DNA of 64,000 nt from Nodosilinea sp. PGN35 (GTDB lineage: Bacteria > Cyanobacteriota > Cyanobacteriia > Phormidesmidales > Phormidesmidaceae), in NCBI RefSeq assembly GCF_029109325.1, contig NZ_JAQKQJ010000014.1, positions 62,001 through 126,000 on the forward strand, given 5' to 3'. Both the position numbers and the translations under genes were made by a program. Under the pieces are notes generated by a model that did no database searches, was not told where the DNA came from, and saw only the letters and a list, made by a program, of their open reading frames with translations. Within the stretch, counting starts at the first letter, position 1, and every line of letters begins with the position of its first letter. Below are positions 32,988 through 45,000 of the stretch, piece after piece.

Positions 32988-35072
32988 TCACGAAATCGGC
33001 GTTTCTTGTGCCTGGGTTTCCCCGGCTAAGGCTAGCAGATCGGCTTCGGTGAGAATGGCAATGCCCAGCCCCTCTGCCTTAGTCAGTTTTGATCCGGCTT
33101 TTTCCCCGGCGAGCAGGTAGTCGGTGGTCTTGCTGACGCTGCTGGTCACTTTGCCTCCGGCGGCTTCGATGATAGCCGTGGCCTCGGGACGGGTGAGGGT
33201 GGGCAGGGTGCCGGTGAGCACAAAGGTTTTGCCCGCCAGAGGGCCAGGGGCTGGCTGAGACTGTGCCTCGGGGCTGGCGGCAAGCTGTAGACCCGCCTGC
33301 CGGAGGCGATCGATCAGGGTTTGGTTGGCGGGCACCCGGAACCACTGGAACACGGCCTGGGCAATCTCAGGGCCGATGGTGTGGACGGTTTCGATCTCGT
33401 CGGGGCTGGCGGCGGCCAGGGCCTCGACGGTGGGAAAGTGCTGGGCCAGGGTTTTGGCGTTGACGGTGCCCACGTGGCGAATGCCGAGGGCGTAGAGCAC
33501 CGAGGCCCAGGGGCGGGTTTTGGAGGCGGCGATCGCCCCCAGCAGCTTTTCGGCCAGCCGCTTGCCCATGCGATCGAGGGGTTCTAAATCGGCTTCGGTC
33601 AGGCCGTACAAGTCGGCCACGGACTGCACCAGGCCCTGCTCCACCAGCTGCTTCACCCACTTTTCGCCCAGCCCCTCAATGTCGAGGGCATCGCGCCGGG
33701 CCCAGTGGATGATCGCCCCCTGCACGATCGCCGGGCAGGAAATATTGATGCAGCGGGTTACCGCTTCGTCCTCGGGTTTGTCCAAAGCGCTGCTGCACTG
33801 GGGGCAGTGGGTCGGCATGGTGACCTTGATCGCGTTCTCAGGCCGCAGTTCCCCCAGCACCCGCACCACCTCAGGAATGATCTCCCCAGCCTTGCGCACG
33901 ATCACGGTGTCGCCCTGGTGAATGTCGAGTTCGGCCAGGCGATCGGCGTTGTGCAGGGTGGCGCGGGCGACGGTGGTACCGGCCAGCTGCACCGGGCGCA
34001 GCTCGGCCACGGGGGTGACCGCCCCGGTGCGGCCCACCTGAAAGCTGACATTTTCCAGAATGGTAGGCGCTTCTTCGGCGGGATACTTGAGCGCCACCGC
34101 CCAGCGGGGAAACTTCTGGGTAAAGCCCAGCCGCTGCTGCAGGGCAAAGTCGTTGAGCTTCACCACCACGCCATCGGTGAGGTACGAGAGCTGAAGACGG
34201 CGGGTGGCCCAGTCATCGTAGTAGGCCTGCACGTCGTCAGCAGACCGACAGAGCTGGCGGTTGGGGTTGACGCGAAAGCCGAGGGTTTGGAGGAGTTCGA
34301 GGGCGGCCCATTGGGTGGATGGGGACAATTTTGGATTTTGGATTTTGGATTTTGGATTCTGATCGCCTTCTAAATACACTGTGTAGGCAAAGAAATCGAG
34401 CCTGCGGGCGGCGACGATGCGGGAGTCGAGCTGGCGCAGGGTACCGGCGGCGGCGTTGCGGGGGTTGGCGAAGGGGGCAGCGCCCTGCTCGGCCCGTTCG
34501 GCGTTGATCTGCTCAAACACATCCAGGGGCAGGAAGGCTTCACCGCGCACTTCGACCACCGGGGGCGGGGTGTCGGTGTTTAGCCGCAGGGGGATGGAGC
34601 GGATGGTGCGGACGTTGGGGGTGATGTCTTCACCAGCGATGCCGTCGCCTCGGGTGACGCCGCGCACCAGTACCCCGTTTTCGTAGGTGAGGGCGAGGGC
34701 GTTGCCGTCGATTTTGAGTTCGGCGACGTATTCGACCTCGCCCGTCTCGGGGGCCTGCCTGCGCCAGCGGTCTTCCCAGGCGCGAAACTCGGCCACATCA
34801 AAGGCGTTTTCGAGGCTGTAGAGGGGGATGTTGTGGCGAACGGAGGTGAACTGGGCAGCGGGCTTTTCGCCGACCCGCTGGGTGGGGCTGTCGGGGGTGA
34901 CGAGTTCGGGGTGGGCGGCTTCGAGGTCTTGCAGCTCGCGGTAGAGGCGATCGTACACCTCGTCGGGCAGGTCGGGGGCGTCGAGCACGTAGTAGGCGTA
35001 GCTGGCGGCTTGCAGCTGCGACCTGAGGGTCTGCACCCTGGCGGCGGTGGTGTCGTCTGCGGCCTGGTTCAT
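32988..35072 (-). CDS. ligA: NAD-dependent DNA ligase
   Basis: A 694-residue LigA with the full domain order: the adenylation domain with Lys120 in AELKIDGN, OB fold, a Cys4 zinc finger (CPQCSSALDKPEDEAVTRC with a following CP), helix-hairpin-helix, and a C-terminal BRCT domain (AGKTFVLTGTLPTLTRPEA). It seals nicks in replication and repair. Near residues 235-250 the sequence DQNPKSKIQNPKLSPST is encoded by in-frame heptamer repeats (34329-34358) in the link between adenylation and OB domains. Such an insertion is not typical but should be tolerated there. Confidence 0.97.
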   Translation of the reverse strand: MNQAADDTTAARVQTLRSQLQAASYAYYVLDAPDLPDEVYDRLYRELQDLEAAHPELVTPDSPTQRVGEKPAAQFTSVRHNIPLYSLENAFDVAEFRAWEDRWRRQAPETGEVEYVAELKIDGNALALTYENGVLVRGVTRGDGIAGEDITPNVRTIRSIPLRLNTDTPPPVVEVRGEAFLPLDVFEQINAERAEQGAAPFANPRNAAAGTLRQLDSRIVAARRLDFFAYTVYLEGDQNPKSKIQNPKLSPSTQWAALELLQTLGFRVNPNRQLCRSADDVQAYYDDWATRRLQLSYLTDGVVVKLNDFALQQRLGFTQKFPRWAVALKYPAEEAPTILENVSFQVGRTGAVTPVAELRPVQLAGTTVARATLHNADRLAELDIHQGDTVIVRKAGEIIPEVVRVLGELRPENAIKVTMPTHCPQCSSALDKPEDEAVTRCINISCPAIVQGAIIHWARRDALDIEGLGEKWVKQLVEQGLVQSVADLYGLTEADLEPLDRMGKRLAEKLLGAIAASKTRPWASVLYALGIRHVGTVNAKTLAQHFPTVEALAAASPDEIETVHTIGPEIAQAVFQWFRVPANQTLIDRLRQAGLQLAASPEAQSQPAPGPLAGKTFVLTGTLPTLTRPEATAIIEAAGGKVTSSVSKTTDYLLAGEKAGSKLTKAEGLGIAILTEADLLALAGETQAQETPIS
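34329..34358. repeat. STRR heptamer repeat inside ligA
   Basis: Four tandem copies of TTTTGGA (minus strand AAAATCC) lie in frame in ligA. They are the same as the repeats at 6435 and 24910. Seven-base units keep the frame only in sets of three or with flanking adjustment, so this is a selected insertion. Confidence 0.85.
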
Positions 35073-35215
35073 GGCTCGGTTCCCTAAAATTGCCCGGTGG
35101 CTAGTGTAGCGCTGGAATGCGCTCGGTGCAGCTTACTCGGCCGGGATTTAAGGGGCAGGGGGGCAGGGGGATCATCACGATACCCTTCACTCCAGCGTAG
35201 CCCGCTATATTGACA

Positions 35216-35506
35216 CTATTTATTCGCAGGATTCGCGGGTTTTTCAACCAATTGCCCATCCACAAACTTGTGCAGAATACTGGATACTAGCGTTTGATAA
35301 GGGATGCCTTCTTTGAGCGCTCTCGCCTGTAGCGCTCTAAGGTCTTTTGAGGACAGGCGAATGTTGATTCGGGCATCTTTCTTAAAGGTGGCAGCGGCGA
35401 TCGCCCGATGCGATTCCAGGTCTTTTTCAGCATTGTCTGCTCGCTGAAGTCTGCCTGTCTCGAATGCGTTCAGAATGTCTTGTTCTTCGGAGTCAAGATT
35501 ACTCAT
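35216..35506 (-). CDS. Antitoxin, BrnA/CopG-like
   Basis: A 96-residue acidic-N, basic-C protein whose C-terminal part (KDARINIRLSSKDLRALQAR then ALKEGIPYQTLVSSILHKFV) is a ribbon-helix-helix-like DNA-binding domain. It would neutralise the toxin and repress the operon. The ATG at 35506 overlaps the toxin stop (ATGAGTAA), a typical toxin-first coupling. Because the toxin is truncated, the antitoxin may now be a relic or act in trans on other pairs. Confidence 0.78.
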   Translation of the reverse strand: MSNLDSEEQDILNAFETGRLQRADNAEKDLESHRAIAAATFKKDARINIRLSSKDLRALQARALKEGIPYQTLVSSILHKFVDGQLVEKPANPANK

Positions 35507-35780
35507 TTCTATCACCCAGGTAACGCTTAGTCGCTTTGCGGCTAGGGATAATCGTTTTAAGAAAAATTTCCTCCTCGCTTTCCACAAAGGGAACTAAGTA
35601 CACGTAACCTTCTACTAGCACAGCTGAGATCTTTTGCCCCGGATATTGCGCCTAGTTGGGGTGATCAAAAATATCAATTTCGTTGCCTAGCTGAATGTTC
35701 AGAATAATCTCTTCAAAGGTAATACCTCGCTCCTGCCGGAGGCGCTCATTCTTCTCTGAGTTCCAGGCAAAGGTTTTCAT
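35499..35780 (-). pseudogene. BrnT-like toxin with premature stop
   Basis: Starting at the ATG at 35780, the frame encodes KTFAWNSEKNERLRQERGIT and FEEIILNIQLGNEIDIFDHP, then hits a TAG at 35652-35654. Reading through, the same frame continues QYPGQKISAVLVEGYVYLVP, then EEIFLKTIIPSRKATKRYL, and stops overlapping the antitoxin start. The whole 93-codon frame fits the BrnT/DUF4258-like toxin family, so a single nonsense change cut it after 42 codons. The catalytic C-terminal half would be missing from the product. Confidence 0.8.
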
Positions 35781-35922
35781 AGCCAAAGCATAGCAAAGGT
35801 GTGTGCCTTGTGTATTCAGGGCTGTAGGATAGGCATACGCTTTTGCCTTCTTCCCCAAGCGGTCCAATGCCAGGATGAGCCGCCCCCTTTAGGATGGGTA
35901 CTGTTAGCTCCCGCAAATTCCT

Positions 35923-37983
<2,061 letters not shown>

Positions 37984-37990
37984 GGGAGTA

Positions 37991-38635
37991 ATGGAGAGAG
38001 AGGCTTTTTTGGCCCTGCTGCGGCAGCACCGGGCGATCGCCGTCATTCGCGCCCCGGATTTAAGTCGGGGCCTTGCCATGGCAGAGGCCGCTGCTGCCGG
38101 AGGTGTTCGGCTCATTGAGATCACCTGGAATAGCCGTCATCCTGGGGATTTGCTCAGCAAGCTTAGGCACCGTTTGCCCCATTGCACCATCGGCGTTGGC
38201 ACCGTTTTATCTAAACGCGATCTGCGAGATGCCGCAGCGGCGGGGGCACAGTTTTGCCTTTGCCCCCACACCGATCGATCCGTCGTCGGGCTGGCCCAGC
38301 GGGTTGGGATGCCCATTGTGCCCGGAGCGCTGACGCCTAGTGAAGTGGTCGCCGCCTGGCAGGCGGGCGCAACAGCCGTCAAGGTGTTTCCGGTGAGCGC
38401 CGTGGGTGGTGCCAGCTATATCCGCAGCCTCCAGGGGCCGCTGGCCCACATTCCTCTCGTTCCCACCGGGGGCGTGACGGTTGAGAACGCTGGGGATCTG
38501 CTGAAAGCGGGGGCGATCGCAGTGGGGCTCTCCACCGGCCTGTTTCCCCCAGCGGTGGTGGAGCAACAAGCCTGGACAACGATCACGGCCCTGGCCCAGC
38601 AGCTAGTGAACAGTCTGGCCAATCTCAACCCTTGA
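37991..38635 (+). CDS. eda: KDPG/KHG aldolase
   Basis: A 214-residue class I aldolase of the 2-dehydro-3-deoxy-phosphogluconate/4-hydroxy-2-oxoglutarate family. Key features are Glu in LIEITWNS, the GVGTVLS loop, the Schiff-base Lys in TAVKVFPVSAVGGASYIRSL and the phosphate loop PTGGV. It would split KDPG to pyruvate and glyceraldehyde-3-phosphate (Entner-Doudoroff) or act on KHG. GGGGAG lies just before the ATG. It follows the prolyl oligopeptidase gene closely. Confidence 0.92.
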   Translation: MEREAFLALLRQHRAIAVIRAPDLSRGLAMAEAAAAGGVRLIEITWNSRHPGDLLSKLRHRLPHCTIGVGTVLSKRDLRDAAAAGAQFCLCPHTDRSVVGLAQRVGMPIVPGALTPSEVVAAWQAGATAVKVFPVSAVGGASYIRSLQGPLAHIPLVPTGGVTVENAGDLLKAGAIAVGLSTGLFPPAVVEQQAWTTITALAQQLVNSLANLNP

Positions 38636-38638
38636 GCC

Positions 38639-38992
38639 CTAACTGCCCAGCTTAAATGCCTCAACGCTGAGGGCATAGATGGCCCCAATTTTGAAGCTGT
38701 TGATGCAGTCGAGCCAAATCGGTTTGGGCACGGTTTTGACCAGGGCCGGGTCGCGCCAGCGGCGACTGTACACCAGCCAGCTGGCCAACTCCGCCACCAG
38801 CACCAAAAATGCTGAAACCACCGTATCTTGAACAGCGGCCTGGCCTGCGATCGCCGCCAGCGACACCGCAAAAAAGTAGCCCAGCAGCAGGCTAATCAAC
38901 ACCAGCGACACCCGCCGCCAGGGGTTGATCAGCCACAGACTGAGCTGATCGCCCAGATCGTCAATCAGAGTACTTAAACGGGTGCGCTGCAT
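38639..38992 (-). CDS. Ycf20/DUF565 membrane protein
   Basis: A 117-residue protein of the Ycf20 (DUF565) family, found in cyanobacteria and plastids. It has two hydrophobic segments (VSLVLISLLLGYFFAVSLAA and DTVVSAFLVLVAELASWLVY) and the conserved C-terminal INSFKIGAIYALSVEAFKLGS. Plant homologues have been linked to non-photochemical quenching; the role in cyanobacteria is unclear. Its end lies three bases from the stop of the convergent aldolase gene. Confidence 0.88.
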   Translation of the reverse strand: MQRTRLSTLIDDLGDQLSLWLINPWRRVSLVLISLLLGYFFAVSLAAIAGQAAVQDTVVSAFLVLVAELASWLVYSRRWRDPALVKTVPKPIWLDCINSFKIGAIYALSVEAFKLGS

Positions 38993-39046
38993 GGGTTAAC
39001 CCCCTCCAATGGCCATTTTGTCGGGCCAGTTTGCCGGTTTCCAGAC

Positions 39047-41212
39047 TCAAAACCCGGCCCCGCAGGCGGGGTGAACCCCACCCTGCTGACACACGTACTC
39101 CAGCTGCTCCCCCTGGAGGTTCAGCGTCTTAGAAAAGTCTACGCCCTGGAGGGCTGTGGTTGGATCTGGCGCGGCGATCGTCGTCACAAAAGCGTCTTCA
39201 GGCGATCGCTCCGCCGCAAAAAACTGCGCTCCCGCCAGGTTAACCCCGGTCAAATTTGCCCGGTTCAGCACGGCTCCCGCCAGGTTTGCCCCGGCCAGAT
39301 TTGCGCTCTCTAGGTTTGCCTGGCTCAGGTCGGCCCCTTGCAGTCGGCCATTGCTGAGGTTTGCCTGACGTAGATTTACCGCCGTCAGGTCAGCCCCGCT
39401 CAGGTTGGCATCCGTGAGATCGGCCTGGCTCAGATCTGCGGCTGCCAAGGTGGCCCCGGCCAGGTGAGCCTGGCGCAGACGGGCTGCCACCAGGCTAGCC
39501 TGACTCAGGTTGGCATCGGTCAGATCGGCCCCTACCAGGCTGGTATCGTTGAAATTGCCGTGGCTGACATCGGCGGCAATGAACCAGGCGCTGCTGGCGT
39601 TAGCGCCAGAAAAATCGGCATAGGCCGCCCGAGAATTGCTCAGGTTGGCCCGCAGCAGGCTGGTGTTGCGAAAAACCGTGTGCCGCAGGTGAGCCGCCAC
39701 CAGGCTGGCCTCCGTCAGATCTGAGCCGCTAAAGTCGGTAATCCAGTCGTCAAAGGTGTCGGGGCGGCCATCGGCACCGGGGTCAAAAAATTTGGCCTTG
39801 CGAAAGCGCGCCCCAAAGAGCACCGCGTTGCGCCAGACCACGCCCGCTAGCTGCTGCTGCTCCAGCATCAGGGTAAAGGCGTCGGGGCTTTCGATCACGT
39901 AGCTCAAGTTGGTGCCGCTGAGGTCAACCTGGTTGAGGCTGCCGCTGTGCAGCACCAGAATTTTGTTCAGGGTGCGCTTCACCGTGCGCTGTCGCAGTTG
40001 GGGAATCAGCTGTTGCTCTGGTGGCAGCGCCAGTAGATCATTGGCCAGCGCTAGGTTGAGCCGCTGGAGGTCAGGAATAGCCGCTGGCCCCAGGGTGACC
40101 AAGGCCTGCTGCAAGGTATCGAGCAGCGCAGGATCGCCGGTCTGGGCCAGCATGTCCACCAGCAGGGGGATGGCGCGAGCATCCTGGCTGCTGGCCAGGG
40201 CCAGGGCGGCGGCCTGGCGATCGCCAAAGGACGCAGCATTGCGGCTCAGATTTTCGACCAGGGCCAAAAACAGGGCGTCCCCTTCCCCAGCGGTTTGGGG
40301 CAGCCGTCGATCGAGCCACACGGCCCCCAGCCCAGCCAGGACAACCACTCCGGCCATCGCAGCGATAACCGGCCAGTGCTGCCGCCAGCCCCGTGGCCCC
40401 AGCACCGCCGCCGACTCCGCCGGAGACAGCACAATTGCCCTGAGACCGCCGTGCTCTTCTGTGGTCAGCCCCACCAGCGGTAGTGCGGCCGGGGCTCCGT
40501 TGGGCAAGTGGTCGCGCTGGTCATCGTCGGGGCTGTAGCGGCTGGGCACCTGCCCGCCCCGCAGCAGCACCACCCGAGTGCCCGCCAGCGAGTCATACCA
40601 GGTCAGCCGCGAACGGCGGGTTTGCCCCGTCGCCCCAGCCCCCAGCCCACAGGCGATCGCCAGCCCCCCCAGCCACGGCAGGCTGGGGAAAGCGCCGCTG
40701 CCGAGCCACAGTCCGTAGGCGATAACCACAGGCATCCCCCAGCGCCCCAGCTCTCGCACCAAAACCGTTTTAGCGCCGGGCACGGGCCGATCGGCCGCCA
40801 CCACCTGTAGCCCCAGCCAGGCCTTGGGCCAGGTCTTGCCCCGCGTTGTCAGACTGTAAAGCTGGCTGCCCACCAGGGCCGTGGGCAGCACCAGAGCGCT
40901 AAACCACAGCACATTGGTCAGCGGCGGCACGTCGGTCACGAGCCGCTGGCGCGACCAGCCCAGCGGACGGGCGATCGCCCCCTGTACCGTTGCCACCGCC
41001 GGGTTCAGCGGCACCCCATCGGCGCTAGAATTTTGCCGCACCGCCTCCCCCAACCCCCAGGGCAGCGCTACTGCACTGACCAACAGCCCCAGTTCTAACC
41101 CCCAGGCCGCCAGGCGTCTCAACGACAGACTGCGGGCTGCCGTCAGCCGCCCCGGCACCCGAGCCGCAGACACCTGGGCTGAAATTGGCTGAGAGGAAGA
41201 GGTCTGTGCCAT
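39047..41212 (-). CDS. RDD-like and pentapeptide-repeat membrane protein
   Basis: A 721-residue protein. The N-terminal part has several hydrophobic segments with RDD-type features (AARSLSLRRLAAWGLELGLL; SLAGTRVVLLRGGQ). A further membrane helix lies near residue 285 (WPVIAAMAGVVVLAGLGAVW), then a helical region with HEAT-like pattern, and from ~450 on many A(D/N)LxX pentapeptides forming a quadrilateral beta-helix. The function is unknown; such fusions are common in cyanobacteria. The ATG at 41212 is preferred since the upstream 21 codons look non-coding, but no clear ribosome-binding site supports either choice. Confidence 0.85.
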   Translation of the reverse strand: MAQTSSSQPISAQVSAARVPGRLTAARSLSLRRLAAWGLELGLLVSAVALPWGLGEAVRQNSSADGVPLNPAVATVQGAIARPLGWSRQRLVTDVPPLTNVLWFSALVLPTALVGSQLYSLTTRGKTWPKAWLGLQVVAADRPVPGAKTVLVRELGRWGMPVVIAYGLWLGSGAFPSLPWLGGLAIACGLGAGATGQTRRSRLTWYDSLAGTRVVLLRGGQVPSRYSPDDDQRDHLPNGAPAALPLVGLTTEEHGGLRAIVLSPAESAAVLGPRGWRQHWPVIAAMAGVVVLAGLGAVWLDRRLPQTAGEGDALFLALVENLSRNAASFGDRQAAALALASSQDARAIPLLVDMLAQTGDPALLDTLQQALVTLGPAAIPDLQRLNLALANDLLALPPEQQLIPQLRQRTVKRTLNKILVLHSGSLNQVDLSGTNLSYVIESPDAFTLMLEQQQLAGVVWRNAVLFGARFRKAKFFDPGADGRPDTFDDWITDFSGSDLTEASLVAAHLRHTVFRNTSLLRANLSNSRAAYADFSGANASSAWFIAADVSHGNFNDTSLVGADLTDANLSQASLVAARLRQAHLAGATLAAADLSQADLTDANLSGADLTAVNLRQANLSNGRLQGADLSQANLESANLAGANLAGAVLNRANLTGVNLAGAQFFAAERSPEDAFVTTIAAPDPTTALQGVDFSKTLNLQGEQLEYVCQQGGVHPACGAGF

Positions 41213-41533
41213 GGAGAACCCAAAACGATCTGGCGGCTGAAGCGCTCCGAGGTTGGCGGACGATGCGCGAGGCATTCAGCAACTGACGCGGAACGAGGAT
41301 CTGTCCCAGAATCGCCGCCCGCCCGCTGGCCTGAGGTTTTCAGCACAATTGCCCTTCATAATAGCGAAGGCCTTTCGGTCCGGCAGAGTTTGGCCCTTAA
41401 CATTCCCCAACATTGCAAACCTTTACTCAAAGCCCAGGCAGCTTGAAATCTGGCACATTTACTGTCACATCCTCCTGTAGCTCTGGATACTATAGGGACA
41501 TAGAAAACCGCTCCTTAGCGAGGAGGACACGCC
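41213..41533. promoter_or_regulatory. Divergent intergenic region
   Basis: This separates two divergent genes. Near 41491 a TACTATAGGG sequence could serve as a -10 element for the secreted protein at 41534, with its strong AGGAGG at 41519. No clean -35 box at standard spacing is seen. Confidence 0.35.
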
Positions 41534-41941
41534 ATGAAAACTTTGCTAAAATCCCTTACTTTGCCCGTCGCCGCCTTGACTCTGGCCCTGGGCAGTGGCG
41601 TGGCCTCAGCGCAGCCTGTGGCCCAAACGCCCCTCAGTCAGCCGGTGCAAGCCAGCGGTACCGTCAACCCCAGCCGTCCCTCCAGCTGTGGTGTGCTGGG
41701 CGATGGTGCCGTCCAAGTTTTGCAGGTCAGCCAAGACTTTGCGGCGGTGGACATTGCTGTTAGCGGCACCAGTGGCCTCACCCTCTTCATTCAGGGCAAC
41801 AACGGCTTTAGCGAATGCCACACGGGCGGCGGCGGTGCGATCAGCGCGCCGGGGCTGCTCAACCAGGGCACCTATTCCTTTTTTATTGGCAACAACAGCC
41901 AAGCCCCCACCAGCTACAGCCTCACCATCCGCGAAAACTAG
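41534..41941 (+). CDS. Small secreted protein of unknown function
   Basis: A 135-residue protein with a clear signal peptide (LTLPVAALTLALGSGVASAQ, cut after ASA) and a beta-rich domain with two cysteines (SCGVLGDG and SECHTGGG) and a C-terminal QAPTSYSLTIREN. It resembles pre-peptidase C-terminal-like beta sandwiches (GTYSFFIGN...YSLTI) but the match is weak. AGGAGG lies nine bases before the ATG, suggesting strong translation. Repeat copy E starts four bases after the stop. Confidence 0.8.
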   Translation: MKTLLKSLTLPVAALTLALGSGVASAQPVAQTPLSQPVQASGTVNPSRPSSCGVLGDGAVQVLQVSQDFAAVDIAVSGTSGLTLFIQGNNGFSECHTGGGGAISAPGLLNQGTYSFFIGNNSQAPTSYSLTIREN

Positions 41942-41944
41942 ATT

Positions 41945-42030
41945 TATAGCTGTAGCCAGTCCGGTTGAGACATTTTCTAGATGAACGTTCAAACGTTTTG
42001 GATGTTCTAACCAGCGTGACTATGGCCATA
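41945..42030. repeat. Palindromic repeat family, copy E
   Basis: 86 bp, ends TATAGCTGTAGCCAGTCCGG and AACCAGCGTGACTATGGCCA, inverted to one another, with core GAACGTTCAAACGTTTTGG. It lies between the secreted protein and the hybrid kinase and could act as a hairpin terminator. Confidence 0.82.
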
Positions 42031-42085
42031 GCAAATCGGATTTTGCACTGAGCCCCATCACAGTCACCTTGGCTAAGGGCTGGAG

Positions 42086-45000
42086 CTACCGCAGCTGCGC
42101 GGCGATACTGTCGAGCAGGTCGCTGAGGTCGTAGGGCTTGAGTAAAAAGGCGCTGGCCCCAGCGGCCAGGGCCGCCGCTTGGTAGGTGGGCAGGCCGCTG
42201 GTGGCAATAATTTTAACGCTGGGCTGCATCGCCTTGAGCTGCTGAATTAGCGTTATGCCGTCCATGCCGGGCATCATCATATCGACTACCACCAGGTGGG
42301 CCGGTTGACTGGTGTAGCAGTCGAGGGCCTCCAGCCCGTTGTTGGCCACCACAACGCTGTAGTTGTAGCTGAGCAGCAGCGATCGCACCGAATGCTGCAC
42401 CGAGGCATCGTCCTCGACGATCAGCAGCCGTTCGCCCTGGCCCTGCTGGGGGGCCAGAGGCCAGGGGGCGGCGGGGGCGGCGCTGGCCTCTGGCTGGGGG
42501 AGAGCGGGGAGATAGACCTGCATGTGAGTGCCCTGGCCCACCTCGCTGACCACCCGCACAAAGCCGTCGCTGGCTTTGACAATGCCCAGCACCGTGGCCA
42601 GCCCCAGCCCGGTACCCTGGCCGGGGGCCTTGGTGGTAAAAAACGGGTCAAAGATGCGATCGCACAGGTCGGGGTCAATGCCGGTGCCCGTGTCGGCTAC
42701 GGTGAGCCGTACGTATTGGCCCGCCTGGGCATCGAGGTGGGCTTGGGCCAGGGCCGTATCCACCGTCACCAGCTCCGCTGAGATCGTCAGGGTGCCCCCC
42801 GTGGGCATGGCGTCGCGGGCGTTGACGCACAGATTCATCAGCACCTGGTGCAGGTGGGTGGGGTCAGCGCTCACCCACAGGGCCTGATCTGGGGCCAGCG
42901 ATCGCTCCGGCAGCCGCAGGTCAATGTGCTTGGGCAAACTCTGCTGCAAAATGTTCCCCAGGTCTTGCAGCAGCGGCCCCAGGTTGACCTCCGTGCGCGT
43001 GCCGCTGCTGCTGCGGGTGATCGACAAAATTTGCTGCACCATGCTGGCTCCGCGCTTGGCGCTTTCCTCTAGCAGTCGCAGATGATCCTGGGCTTTGTCG
43101 CTGAGGTGGCGCTGGGTGAGGCGCAGCAGCTGGGCGATGGTGACAATTGGGGTAAACACATTGTTGAGGTCGTGGGCGATGCCGCTGGCCAGCCGCCCCA
43201 GGCTCTCCACCCGCTGGGCCTGGTAAAACTGCGCCTCCAGGGTTTTCTTTTCGGTGATGTCGGTCTCCACTGAGAGAATAAACTTGGCCTGGCCGGCCTC
43301 GTCATTGACCAGTGTCCAGCGGGTGGCGACGGTGATCGCCCGGCCGGTTTTGGTGCGTTTATCGAGTTCGCCCCGCCACTCGCCCTGCTCAAGCAGGGTG
43401 GGCATCATCTCGCCGTGGTGGGCAACTTCGCTGTGCAGCAGGTTGTAGGCTTTGTGGCCCAGGGCTTCGGCGGCCTCAAACCCGTAGAGGCGCTCGGCTC
43501 CCTGGTTCCAGTAGAGCAGCCGGTGATTTAGGTCGCGCACGGTAATGGCGTCGGAGGCAATGTCGAGCAGGGCCGCCTGTTCACGAATTTTGCGCTCGGC
43601 GGCTTTGCGTTCGGTGATGTCGCGCCCTTCGGGCACCAGCATAATCACCTGACCCTGCTCGTCTAGCACCGGCTTGATGGAGAAGTCAACCCAGGCGGTG
43701 GAGCCGTCAGCCCAGATATGCTGGTTTTCCATGCGGACGGTTTCGCCCTGGGCGGCGCGACCGATCGCCAGCCGCAGCCGCTCCCGCTGCTCGGGAAAGT
43801 GATTCCACCAGGGGGTGAGCCAGAAGGGCTGGCCGACTACCGCCTCAGGGGTGGCCGCAATCACGTTCAGGGCCGTGCGGTTGACGTCGAGCACGGTGCC
43901 GTCGGTTTTGAGCAGGCCGATGAATTCAAAGGTGCTGTCAAACACTGCCCGCAGCTTGCGCTCGCTCTCTTTGAGGGCGGCATCTGCCCGCCGCCGCTCG
44001 GTGACGTTGCGAAACAAAACGGCTACCTGGCGCAGTTCTGGTGCCCCAAAGCGAAAGCCAAACACGTCAAACCAACGCTCCATGGCGGCGGCGTAATCTT
44101 CAAAGCGCACCGGCTCGCCGGTCACCGCCACCCGGCCCAGGATCTCAAACCAGTGAGTTTCGAGGTTGGGCACTAGCTCGCGGATGCGTTTGCCTTTGGC
44201 ATCGACCAGGCCGGTCTGCTGGGCGAAGGTGGGGTTGATGTCGAGGAAGCGGTAGTCGATGGGGCGATCGCCTGCGAACAGCATCTCAATGACGCAAAAG
44301 CCCTCGTCCATGGAGTTGAACAGCAGGCGATACTTTTCCTCCGACTCCCGCAGGGAGGCTTCCGACCGCTTGCGCTCGGTGATGTCGATCGCACCGCCGT
44401 AGACCCGCTGGTCGTCGGGGTAGAGGCGGGCCTTCCACAGCAGCCAGCGATAGGTGCCGTCTCGGTGGCGGTAGCGGTTCTCAAAGGCAAAGGTATCACG
44501 CCCTTTAAAGAGTTCGGTGATTTCGTCGGCGGAGGCGGCCAGGTCGTCGGGGTGGACAAAATCGCTCCAGGGAATGGCGGTCATTTCGGCGACAGTCCAG
44601 CCCAGGGCTTGCTCAAAGGTGGGGCTGACCCAGTGGAAGTAGCCGTTGCGATCGGTGATCACCTGGAGGTCAGAGCCCACCGCTAGAAACCGCTCGCGAT
44701 CGCGCTCGAGCTGCTTGCGCTCGGTGATGTCGTAGTTGACAGAGGTCACTACCCAGCAGCCCTCGGCAATGTTGCGCGAGGCGAAGTCGCTGTGAAACCA
44801 GTGCAGGGTGCCGTCTTGATGGCGAAAGCGGTATTCAGCGGTAGTTTGGCCGCCCGCAAAAAAGTCTTTAAACAGCGGCATAATCACCCGATCGCGATCG
44901 TCGGGATGCACCTGGGCCAGCCAAAACTGTCGGTCGGCGTAGACGCGGCGGGGGTAGCCAAACAGCTGTTCGCACCCGGCTGACCAGTACTCGTGTTCCC

